The position numbers and the translations under genes were made by a program. Positions 31,679-39,088 of a DNA stretch of 47,399 nucleotides are shown one piece after another. The DNA is taken from contig DATIFK010000119.1 of NCBI GenBank assembly GCA_035455265.1, positions 1 to 47,399 on the forward strand, read 5' to 3'. This stretch comes from MGOM01 sp035455265 (GTDB taxonomy: Bacteria > Chloroflexota > Anaerolineae > Anaerolineales > E44-bin32). The notes under the pieces were generated by a model. The model saw only the letters and a program-made list of their open reading frames with translations, ran no database searches and was not told the DNA's origin. The first letter of the stretch is position 1; the number at the start of each line of letters is the position of its first letter.

Positions 31679-33480
31679 GTTCGGGACTCCGTTTCGGCGA
31701 GGAACTTCTCCACCGTTCGGGCGAGGCCGGTGCGCAAGTCTTCCGCCTGGACCATGGAGATGAGCCGATCGGCGGCCAGGCGCGCCTGCTCTCGCGCCGA
31801 CGCGGCCTCCTCGGGACGCCCCAGTCGCGCGAGCGCGGCCCCCCGGAGGGCGTGGCAGCGCCACAGGAGCAGCAGGATCGAGCGCGCCTCGATCGCCACG
31901 CCGACCTGTTCGAGGTCGTCCAGGGCTTCCTCGGCGCGGCCGGCTGCGAGACGAAGCCGAGCGCGACCCAACCGCACATCGATCGCCGGACGAACGAGTT
32001 CGTTGGCGTCCATTTGTGAAAGGATTCGATCCGAGAAACTCAGCCCGGACGAGATGTCTCCGGCGGCGAGCGTGTAATCCTGCGCGGCCGGCGCGGCGAC
32101 ATAGTAGCCCTGAAAATCCGGGCCGTGCTCTTGCAGTCGATCCATGATCGGGCGAAGGATCCTGCCGGCCTCGTCGACGCGCCCAAGGCCGAGAAGGGCG
32201 AGGCCGAGGGCTCCATGGCCCCAGGTGGCCCAGACGGGCGCGGAAGGCTGGACCAAGACCGTCACCCCGGATTGCGCGTGCTGGAGCGCCGCCTCGGTGT
32301 CGCCGACATGAAGGCACAAGCGCGTCAGGATCGACTCGATGGCCCCGATGAAGATGGGGAAGGCGACGCCGCGCGCCTTTTCCAGTAGTTGCAGCCCTCG
32401 CGTCCGAACCTCGTCCAACCGGCCGCGATCCATGAGGGGGTCGAGTCGAATCCAGCCGTTGTAGACGTACCCCCACGGGTTATCGATCGACCTCGAGATC
32501 TCCAGGCCCTGCTCGCTCAACCGGAGTCCCTCGTCCGGGAGGCCTCTCTGGATGGCGAGCATGGCCTGCCCTCCCAACGCGTCGGCGACCATAGCCCGGT
32601 TGCCCAATGACTCGAACACCGACTGCGCCTGATGTCCGTACTCTGCTGCCGGGCGGGGTTGACCGGTCAGCATGTGAGTCACGCGTAGGTCCAGCAGGAT
32701 GTGGCCTTCCAGCTCCTTCACGCCGGCGGATGGTCCCAGGGCCTGGCAATCGGGCCGCTGCATCAATTCGAGCGCCTTCTGAAAGAACGAGGTCGCTTGC
32801 TGCGGGTCGACGAAGCGATAGGTCAGGCCGCGATTCCACAAAGCGCGGGCCACCAGGGGAAGTTCATGCGCCTGTTCTGCGAGCGCGATGGCCCGGTCGA
32901 GCAGCGGCCACGCCTCCTCGGCCCGCCCGAACGTGATGACCCGGACCGTGGCGAGGCGGTTTAGGGCGTCAGCTTCCATCGCCGGGTCGCCCAGCCGGGC
33001 CGCTTCCGCGCGCATGGCTTCGTAGTTGGCCTCGGCGTCTTTGTGATGGCCGAGGACTTCGAGAATCGATCCGCGGCGAGCGTACAGCCCCCGCAGTGGG
33101 CTGAGCGCGCCGGGGGGAAGCTGCGGGACCAGCTGAAGAGCCAGGTCGTAGCTGGCCAGGGCTTCCGCGTGCGAGTACGTCCTCCACGCCTCGTCGCCGG
33201 CGCGCACGGCGAAAGGGAATGCCCGAGACGGGATGCCCGCCTCACGGTAGTGGAGGGCCAGAATCGCCGCCGGCACATCCCCGGCGGGAAGGAGCGCCTC
33301 GATCGCCTCGGCCACTTCGCGATGCAGCTCCGCTCGACGATTCTTGAGCAGCGAGCCGTAGGCAGTCTCCTGGACCAGGGAGTGCTTGAAAGCGTACTCG
33401 GCCTCGGGCGCGTCGGCCCCTCGGACGACGAGGCCGCTGTTCTCCAGGGTATCGAGCTCAGGCCGTGCAGTGGGGGCCAT
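31675..33480 (-). CDS. TPR-repeat protein, in-frame continuation of the cyclase/AAA gene (first tandem copy)
   Basis: 601 residues from the ATG at 33480. The opening (PELDTLENSGLVVRG, EAEYAFKHSLVQETAYGSLL, KNRRAELHREVAEAIEALL) is the expected continuation of the AAA module encoded just upstream. It then runs as TPR-like repeats such as GHHKDAEANYEAMRAEAARL, GRAEEAWPLLDRAIALAEQA, GDTEAALQHAQSGV and GRPEEAASAREQARLAADRL. It is in the same reading frame as the cyclase gene, separated by one TGA (33507-33505) and eight further codons. I see no good ribosome site before the ATG. So it may be a split protein, a readthrough product, or half of a gene broken by one nonsense change. Confidence 0.82.
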   Translation of the reverse strand: MAPTARPELDTLENSGLVVRGADAPEAEYAFKHSLVQETAYGSLLKNRRAELHREVAEAIEALLPAGDVPAAILALHYREAGIPSRAFPFAVRAGDEAWRTYSHAEALASYDLALQLVPQLPPGALSPLRGLYARRGSILEVLGHHKDAEANYEAMRAEAARLGDPAMEADALNRLATVRVITFGRAEEAWPLLDRAIALAEQAHELPLVARALWNRGLTYRFVDPQQATSFFQKALELMQRPDCQALGPSAGVKELEGHILLDLRVTHMLTGQPRPAAEYGHQAQSVFESLGNRAMVADALGGQAMLAIQRGLPDEGLRLSEQGLEISRSIDNPWGYVYNGWIRLDPLMDRGRLDEVRTRGLQLLEKARGVAFPIFIGAIESILTRLCLHVGDTEAALQHAQSGVTVLVQPSAPVWATWGHGALGLALLGLGRVDEAGRILRPIMDRLQEHGPDFQGYYVAAPAAQDYTLAAGDISSGLSFSDRILSQMDANELVRPAIDVRLGRARLRLAAGRAEEALDDLEQVGVAIEARSILLLLWRCHALRGAALARLGRPEEAASAREQARLAADRLISMVQAEDLRTGLARTVEKFLAETESRT

Positions 33481-33504
33481 GGGAACCGCCGACAGTCGAG
33501 GCCG

Positions 33505-35412
33505 TCAGGCACCTCGACGACGCAGGACCTCCTCCAGGACGCGCACCTGGAACTTGCGGCCGATAACCGAAGCCACCTGCAAGGCGCGCTTGGCATCCTC
33601 CGGCAGGCGGTCGATGCGGGCGGCCAGTACACCTTGCAGAGTGTCCGGGATTTCGAACGTCCCCAGCGGCTTGGCCAGGACCCATTCCTCGCCCTGGCGG
33701 CCAATGACGGCCTGGTCGATCAACATCCGGATGACTTCCTCGACGAAGAAGGGATTGCCTTCCGCCTTCTCGAGGATGAGAGTCCGGACGCTTTCCGGAA
33801 GGGATTCGATATCGAGCAGGGAGCGCACCAACTCCTGGCTGTCGGCCTCTGAAAGGGGAGTCAGGTGGAGTTCGACGGCGCCGCCGCCGGCGAGGTCGCG
33901 CGCCGCCGATAGAAGCCGCCAGCCGGTCGATTCGCGGTCCGGCCGTGCGGCGAAAACGATGACCAGCGGCGTCTCCGTCACGACCGGCAGGACCTGCCGG
34001 CCGAGCTCGGCGGACGAAGGATCGGCCCAGTGGACGTCTTCGCACACGATGACGGTCGGGGCCGCCTGACAAAGGCCGTGCAACAGACGGCGATAGGCGG
34101 CGATGTACTTCGCCTGAAGGGCCGGCCCGTCGAGGTACTTGACTCGACTGGAGGCTTCCTCCTCCAGGGTCAGTCCAAGGAGGTGGGCAAGGAACGGATA
34201 GGCTTCCATCCAGTCGTCGCTGAGGGTTCGCTGAAGAGTTCCGCGCAGCGCCGCTTCCACTTCCTCCGGCGCCGACTCGGGCGAGGCGCCGATCAGCCCG
34301 CGCAGGATCTCGGTGCTGAGATGGTGGGCCATCGACGCCCCATACGAGAGGCAGCGGCCCTCCACCCAGAGCAAGCCGCCCTGTGGGAAGAGCTCGGCCG
34401 ACGCCTGGCGCCATTCGGCGATCAGGCGCGTCTTCCCGAGGCCAGCCTCGCCGATGATGGCGACGGTCGAGCCGCGACCGGCCTTCAGGTCTTCCAGGGT
34501 GTGCATCAATATGGCAAGCTCGCGCTCGCGGCCGACCATGGGCGCCGACAATCCGGCGATGCCGCGCGTGCGCACCGCGCCGCGACGTTCGCCCAGGACG
34601 CGGTAGATGTGGACCGCCTCGGCCTTGCCCTTGACCGATACCAGGCCCCGGTCTTCGAAGTCGAACAGGGAGGAGGTCAGACGGAAGGTGTTCTCGGTAA
34701 CCAGCATGGTGTCCGGTTCGGCGACGCTCTGCACCCGCGCCGCCAGGTTGACGGTGTCGCCGATGGCCAGATACTCCATGTGCAGGTCGCTGCCGATGTT
34801 GCCGACGACCACCAGCCCGGTGTTCAGGCCGACGCGCATCTGGAACGAGGCGACTCGCCCGTTCGAGGCCAGCTCCTTCGCATACTCCTGGATCGACGAA
34901 AGGATCTGCCATCCGGCGCGTACGGCGCGCTCGGGGTCGTCCTCGTGGGCCAGGGGTGCGCCGAAGAAGGCCAGGACGCCGTCGCCCAGAAGTTGGGCGA
35001 TGGTCCCCTCGTAGCGGTAGACGGCGTCGCTGACGCGCTGGTGCGCGCCGGTCACGATCTCGCGCCAGTCCTCCGGGTCCATCCCTTCGGCCAGGGCGGT
35101 CGAGCCGACGATGTCGGTGAACAGGGCCGTGACTCGCTTGCGTTCTCCCTCCATCCTCTCCCGACCGGCCAGGATCTTGTCGGCGATGGCGGAGGGGGCG
35201 GCGCGCCGCAGCGCGTCGAGGCTGCCGCTGCGCGGCACGCGCGTCGCCGGCGCGGCGCCGGTGGTCTGGTCGAAGCCGCAATGGCGGCAGAAGCGAGCTC
35301 CGGCGGAAACCGCCTGGCCGCAATTTGGGCAGGCACGCTCGAGCGGCTGGCCGCAATTCTCGCAGAAGCGCGCGTCCGAGTTGTTATCGAAGCCGCAGTT
35401 CGGGCAGTTCAT
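33505..35412 (-). CDS. Zinc-ribbon / class III nucleotide cyclase / AAA ATPase protein
   Basis: 635 residues. Two zinc ribbons (CPNCGFDN..FCENCG and CPNCGQAV..FCRHCG) fill residues 1-46. A class III cyclase homology domain follows at about 90-275: metal-binding Asp100 (ALFTDIVGSTALAEG) and Asp144 (LLGDGVLAFFGAP), and transition-state Asn222 and Arg226 (GDTVNLAARVQ). The position that usually carries a substrate-selecting Lys is Gln140-Leu141, so ATP specificity is not assured. A STAND/AAA-type ATPase starts near 290 (PMVGRERELA), with Walker A GEAGLGKT at 321-328 and Walker B VIVCEDVHWAD. It stops shortly after VASVIGRKF, where family members go on into TPR repeats. It starts 22 bases after the transporter-HEAT gene stop. 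Confidence 0.92.
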   Translation of the reverse strand: MNCPNCGFDNNSDARFCENCGQPLERACPNCGQAVSAGARFCRHCGFDQTTGAAPATRVPRSGSLDALRRAAPSAIADKILAGRERMEGERKRVTALFTDIVGSTALAEGMDPEDWREIVTGAHQRVSDAVYRYEGTIAQLLGDGVLAFFGAPLAHEDDPERAVRAGWQILSSIQEYAKELASNGRVASFQMRVGLNTGLVVVGNIGSDLHMEYLAIGDTVNLAARVQSVAEPDTMLVTENTFRLTSSLFDFEDRGLVSVKGKAEAVHIYRVLGERRGAVRTRGIAGLSAPMVGRERELAILMHTLEDLKAGRGSTVAIIGEAGLGKTRLIAEWRQASAELFPQGGLLWVEGRCLSYGASMAHHLSTEILRGLIGASPESAPEEVEAALRGTLQRTLSDDWMEAYPFLAHLLGLTLEEEASSRVKYLDGPALQAKYIAAYRRLLHGLCQAAPTVIVCEDVHWADPSSAELGRQVLPVVTETPLVIVFAARPDRESTGWRLLSAARDLAGGGAVELHLTPLSEADSQELVRSLLDIESLPESVRTLILEKAEGNPFFVEEVIRMLIDQAVIGRQGEEWVLAKPLGTFEIPDTLQGVLAARIDRLPEDAKRALQVASVIGRKFQVRVLEEVLRRRGA

Positions 35413-35434
35413 ACGACCTTCCTTCTTCCCGGCC

Positions 35435-38400
35435 TCAAGCCAGCGTGCTCAGCCGCTCGGCCAGGCTGGTAAGCATGGCCAGGCTGACGGCCGGGCGGTC
35501 CTGCAGAATCGAGGTCAGGGCCTTGCCGCTCAAAACCAAGACGTGAACCGGTCCGCCCTCGGCCACGGCGGAGGCGGAGCGAGGCTGCTCGCGCAGGATG
35601 GCCAGCTCCCCGATGTGCGAACCTGGCTCGAAGCGGCGCAGCAGGCGTTCCTGACCGTCGGACATCTTGACGACGCGCCCGCGCCCTTCCACGACGACCA
35701 ACATCTCGTCGCCGAGGTCGCCTTCGCGCACCAGGACGTCCCCAGCTTCGTACCTGCGCTCGGTGCACCATTCGGCAATCTGCTGCAGGTCCTCCGGCTC
35801 CAGGGAGGCGAAGAGCGGTACCTGCCGAAGGAAGAGAACCCGCTCCAGGATCGTCAGGGTCGCCGAGGTCTGCATGGGAGAACCTCTCAGATCGGACTGC
35901 TTCCCGTTGACCTTTGGCCAACGGGCGAGAAGGCTGGTCGTGACGGGATCGAGGTCTTCCCGGACCTGGCGCGCCCATTCGCTCTGCTCGTGTTCCATGG
36001 CTTCGGCACGTGCGTGCAGCGCCAGAGCTCGGACCCATGGCCGTGCGTGCGAGGACAAGTGACGCAGCAAGGGCAGCACGTCTTCCTGGCGGCCGGTCTC
36101 CGGGGAAGCTTCCAGCAAGGGAAGCAGGGCGCGCGTGACCCGCTTCTCGCCAACCGTGTCCAGCGCCTCGAGAGCCTGCGCCCGCAGATCGGGATCGGAC
36201 GAGCGCAGCCCTCGCGCGACCGTGCTCATGGCGTGCTCGCCGCCTACCAAAGCCAGCGCCGACAGAATCCGGCGCTCGGTCTGTTGCTCCTCACGCCGCA
36301 GAAGGGCTTGAAGAAACGCCAGGGTGATGCTCGTTGAAGGATCGTGTTCGGCGCCCATGGCTTCGGACATGCGGCGTTGCTCCTCAGCCCGCGGCACCTC
36401 GGCCACCGCCCAGTCGAGCAGCCGCGACCGAACCTCGTCGCCGTGGCCGTGGAGTGCCTCCAGGGCCGCTTCCTGGACGAGCGCCGAGGGCGAGGAAAGA
36501 AGTTCGACGACGGCCTGAGGGGAATGGTGAGACGCCTGATAGGACCGCGCGGCGGCCAGGGCAATGGTTCGATCGGGATCGGCGATGGCTTTCAGAAGGA
36601 GTTCACGCGCCCGCTCGCCGGCCTGTTGGGCCAGGGCCCTCAGGGAAGCGAGACGGTCGGTGCGCGTACCGGTCGTCAGTGCGCGTTCCAGTATGGGCAG
36701 CGCCTCGGGCTCTGGCATCGAAGCAGCGGCCTCGAGAGCGGCCAGGCGTTCGGACGGAATGTCCGATTGGGAAAGCCTGCGCCACACCGCACGAGCTCGT
36801 TCCTCCGGCTGCCGTTGCAGGAGGGCGGCTGCCGCCTCGGCGGCAACGCCGGGGTCGCGGTCTTCCAGGCCGTCGAGGAAGATCGACGCCGGGACCGTTG
36901 GGCTCTGCGCCAATGCGCGGACCGCCTCCCGCCGAACCCGGGCGTCGACATCGGATGTTCCCTGGACCACCGCCTCCGTCCCACTCTCGCCCGGGAGCGA
37001 CGTCAGGGCCTGGATCGCCGCACGGCGGACATCCGCGCTCGGATCGCGAGCGGCGGCTTGGAGAGCCGCGACCGACTCTGGCGATCCCATCCGGCCCAGG
37101 ACCTCGGCCGCGATGCGGCGCGCCGCCGCGTTCGCATCCGTGAGGGCCGCTTCGGCGGTGCGTCGCGCCTGCGCGTCGGAGCCCAGAGTCCGCAAATCCC
37201 TTGCCGGGCCGGCGAACACGTCGACCATTCCCGTGCGCAACGCCTCGACCAGGGATCGGCCGTAGGCCGAGCGGGTCCGATAGACAGCGTATCCGCACAC
37301 GGCGGCGACCAGCAGGCCGGCGAGGAACACCGATCGTTCCTCCAGACCTCGCTGCCCTAACCAGAGGAGCACGCCCGAGAGCATGACTCCCAGCTGCGCT
37401 GGAACGCCGGCCTGGTAGGCTCGAACCTGACTGCGCTTCTCCGCGGGGACGACGTTGAACAGCGCGTTGTAGGCTGTTCCCGCCAGTCCTCCCAGCAAGA
37501 CCATTTGACCGAACCGGACTGCGGCGGCTGTCGTCAGGTCGAAGCGGACCAACCACAACGCGAAGCCGGCGACGTAAAGTGCGGGGAGGAGCAGGATCGA
37601 TGTGACGACCCCCATGCCGGAGTAGATGCGGCTGGCAAGAAAGGTGGACACGAGGAATGTCAGGGCGGTGACGAGGCTGGAGAATCCCCCCAGATACCCG
37701 GCCAGCGCCGCTTCCCCGGGGAAGGCCGAAGCGACGGCGCGGCTGAACGGATACGAGACGGAGAAGAAGAGGATCGAGAACAGGATCCCGGAGATCGCCG
37801 TCAGGCGCATCAGTGGCGACCTCCAAACATAGTCATGGCCGACCCTCATCTGCTCGCCCAGCGAGGAGGCGTCGCGCCGCGAATCCGCATTCCTGCGTCG
37901 CCAGGGCATCGTCGCCAGAAGGGCGGCCGCCACAGCCAGCAGGCCGCTGTCGACCACCAGCAGGTTCTCTGTGTGGAGCGCCTGAGCCAGCCGCCCGGTG
38001 ATGAGGTTGCCCGCAACGCTGCCCAGGATGCCGGCGCTGGCGAAGAGAGGGAAGAGGCGCTTCGCCTGACGCGCATCACACAGGTCTCCAGCAACGTTCC
38101 AGACCAGGGTCCCGAGGATCGCCGCCGTCAGGCTGATGAGAAGCCACAATAGGGGGTACAGGCGCGGCGTTTGTAGGGATACGGCCGAGCGGCCGCCAAG
38201 GAGGGCCAACGAGAGGCCAATGAGCAATCCAATCGAGAGGCGCCGCGCATCGGCTCGGCCCAGGGCCGTGCCGTAGGCCAACGTGATCACCAAGGTCGCT
38301 GCGCCCAGCAGGATGAATAGGACCGGCAGCGCCTCCACGCCGAACCGGCGGAACAGCAATGCGTCGGCCGCGTTGGCACCGATCCCCTGGCCCGCCTGGA

Positions 38401-38482
38401 CGGCGGCGAACATGCCTGCGGCCAGGACGACAAGTCGGCCTTCGTCCGGACGAATCTGTAGAGCGCGTGCAGCCGATCGCAT
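35435..38482 (-). CDS. MFS/nucleotide-transporter-like membrane domain fused to HEAT repeats and a C-terminal cNMP-binding domain
   Basis: 1015 residues. Residues about 15-420 contain roughly 12 hydrophobic spans (for example LPVLFILLGAATLVITLAYG and LYPLLWLLISLTAAILGTLV). They include ADDLCDA-like and PAEKRSQVRAYQAGVPAQLG loops reminiscent of NTT/MFS carriers. Residues about 430-850 are HEAT repeats (RIAAEVLGRMGSPESVAALQ, DPSADVRRAAIQALTSL, DPDLRAQALEALDTVGEK). Residues about 885-1010 are a CAP-type cNMP-binding domain with an intact cassette, HIGELAILREQPRSASAV. I infer a transport-like membrane protein gated or scaffolded by cyclic nucleotide. It is the first gene of the operon, with its promoter at 38657-38684. 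Confidence 0.92.
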   Translation of the reverse strand: MRSAARALQIRPDEGRLVVLAAGMFAAVQAGQGIGANAADALLFRRFGVEALPVLFILLGAATLVITLAYGTALGRADARRLSIGLLIGLSLALLGGRSAVSLQTPRLYPLLWLLISLTAAILGTLVWNVAGDLCDARQAKRLFPLFASAGILGSVAGNLITGRLAQALHTENLLVVDSGLLAVAAALLATMPWRRRNADSRRDASSLGEQMRVGHDYVWRSPLMRLTAISGILFSILFFSVSYPFSRAVASAFPGEAALAGYLGGFSSLVTALTFLVSTFLASRIYSGMGVVTSILLLPALYVAGFALWLVRFDLTTAAAVRFGQMVLLGGLAGTAYNALFNVVPAEKRSQVRAYQAGVPAQLGVMLSGVLLWLGQRGLEERSVFLAGLLVAAVCGYAVYRTRSAYGRSLVEALRTGMVDVFAGPARDLRTLGSDAQARRTAEAALTDANAAARRIAAEVLGRMGSPESVAALQAAARDPSADVRRAAIQALTSLPGESGTEAVVQGTSDVDARVRREAVRALAQSPTVPASIFLDGLEDRDPGVAAEAAAALLQRQPEERARAVWRRLSQSDIPSERLAALEAAASMPEPEALPILERALTTGTRTDRLASLRALAQQAGERARELLLKAIADPDRTIALAAARSYQASHHSPQAVVELLSSPSALVQEAALEALHGHGDEVRSRLLDWAVAEVPRAEEQRRMSEAMGAEHDPSTSITLAFLQALLRREEQQTERRILSALALVGGEHAMSTVARGLRSSDPDLRAQALEALDTVGEKRVTRALLPLLEASPETGRQEDVLPLLRHLSSHARPWVRALALHARAEAMEHEQSEWARQVREDLDPVTTSLLARWPKVNGKQSDLRGSPMQTSATLTILERVLFLRQVPLFASLEPEDLQQIAEWCTERRYEAGDVLVREGDLGDEMLVVVEGRGRVVKMSDGQERLLRRFEPGSHIGELAILREQPRSASAVAEGGPVHVLVLSGKALTSILQDRPAVSLAMLTSLAERLSTLA

Positions 38483-38656
38483 CTCTGGTTGAACGCTCTG
38501 CCTCTGCGAGACGCGGCTACGGTCGCGGGCCGCCCAGCGAGCGCCTCGCAGCGAACGCGATGGGAGATGCCGAACGATCCAGCGATCCCACGGGTCGTCC
38601 CGGCTCCTTCACCGAGAGCCGGAAGACGGTTCTCACCGCCGTCTTACGAAGCGTTC

Positions 38657-38684
38657 ATTATAGTGGGTTTCACTGGCCTTTCAG
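38657..38684 (-). promoter_or_regulatory. Promoter of the cyclic-nucleotide signalling operon
   Basis: Minus strand: perfect -10 TATAAT (38662-38657). The -35-like CTGAAA lies 16 bases upstream (4 of 6 consensus). The predicted start is about 170 bases before the first ATG at 38482. It is the only convincing promoter I see for the seven-gene run down to 26414. Confidence 0.6.
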
Positions 38685-38860
38685 GGAGGCTCCAACGGGG
38701 CTTGGGAATGGGCACGCCAAACCCCTGAGGACTCCGTCACCGATTGGCGGCGGTAGCGGGATGGCGCGCCTTGCAGGATAGCTGTTGACCCCACACCAAC
38801 GCTCCCCCGGCGAGAGCCAGGATCTAGGCTACGGCGTCCGGCCGGCGGAGGGATGACGTT

Positions 38861-38902
38861 CTCAGGAGGGAGTGGGGCCTGCGGCTCCTCCTCCTTCCTG
38901 AG
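38861..38902. repeat. Imperfect hairpin in intergenic repeat-like DNA
   Basis: CTCAGGAGGGAG (38861-38872) pairs with CTCCTTCCTGAG (38891-38902) at 11 of 12 positions. The 3' side on the plus strand is T-rich. The flanking GC-rich sequence resembles short dispersed intergenic repeats. Confidence 0.5.
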
Positions 38903-39016
38903 TTCTTCAGCCCCCTTTCCGCAAGCCTCGTCGTGCCTGCGGGCGCGCCGCCGCGGAGAGGGGCAGGGGTGAGGTTGAGGGTTAGCCTGCCAAACTCGCG
39001 GAGGAGTGGCAATGAA

Positions 39017-39046
39017 GCGGCCCGGCGTCGATCAAAGCCGGGCCGC
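39017..39046 (-). terminator. Terminator hairpin of the alaS-mltG operon
   Basis: Perfect 10-bp stem GCGGCCCGGC / GCCGGGCCGC with a 10-base loop, 43 bases past the mltG stop. On the minus strand it is followed by TTCATT. On the plus strand it is followed by GTTTCCCTTT, so it could act in both directions. Confidence 0.7.
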
Positions 39047-39088
39047 GTTTCCCTTTCGGTGGTGGCCGCCCCGGAGCCGGGTCGACCT

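Larger units (their letters stand above)
38483..39088. other. 606-bp intergenic region between signalling operon and mltG
   Basis: It holds about 170 bases of leader for the membrane-HEAT gene, its promoter (38657-38684), a hairpin at 38861-38902 and GC-rich repeat-like sequence around 38930-39000. The mltG terminator is at 39017-39046. No open frame in it has protein-like content, and I see no RNA gene. Confidence 0.55.

Noticed and set aside
31679..32476. N-terminal extension of the second TPR protein by 266 codons
   Set aside because: Overlaps the first TPR gene in another frame, is Arg/Pro-rich and has no domain. Homology begins at the GTG at 31678.
33481..33507. A frameshift between the cyclase/AAA gene and the first TPR gene
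   Set aside because: Both ORFs are in the same frame; the break is a single in-frame TGA, not a shift.
36334..37360. Plus-strand open frames of 269 and 338 codons over the HEAT region
   Set aside because: Antisense shadows of the membrane-HEAT-cNMP gene with no protein-like composition.
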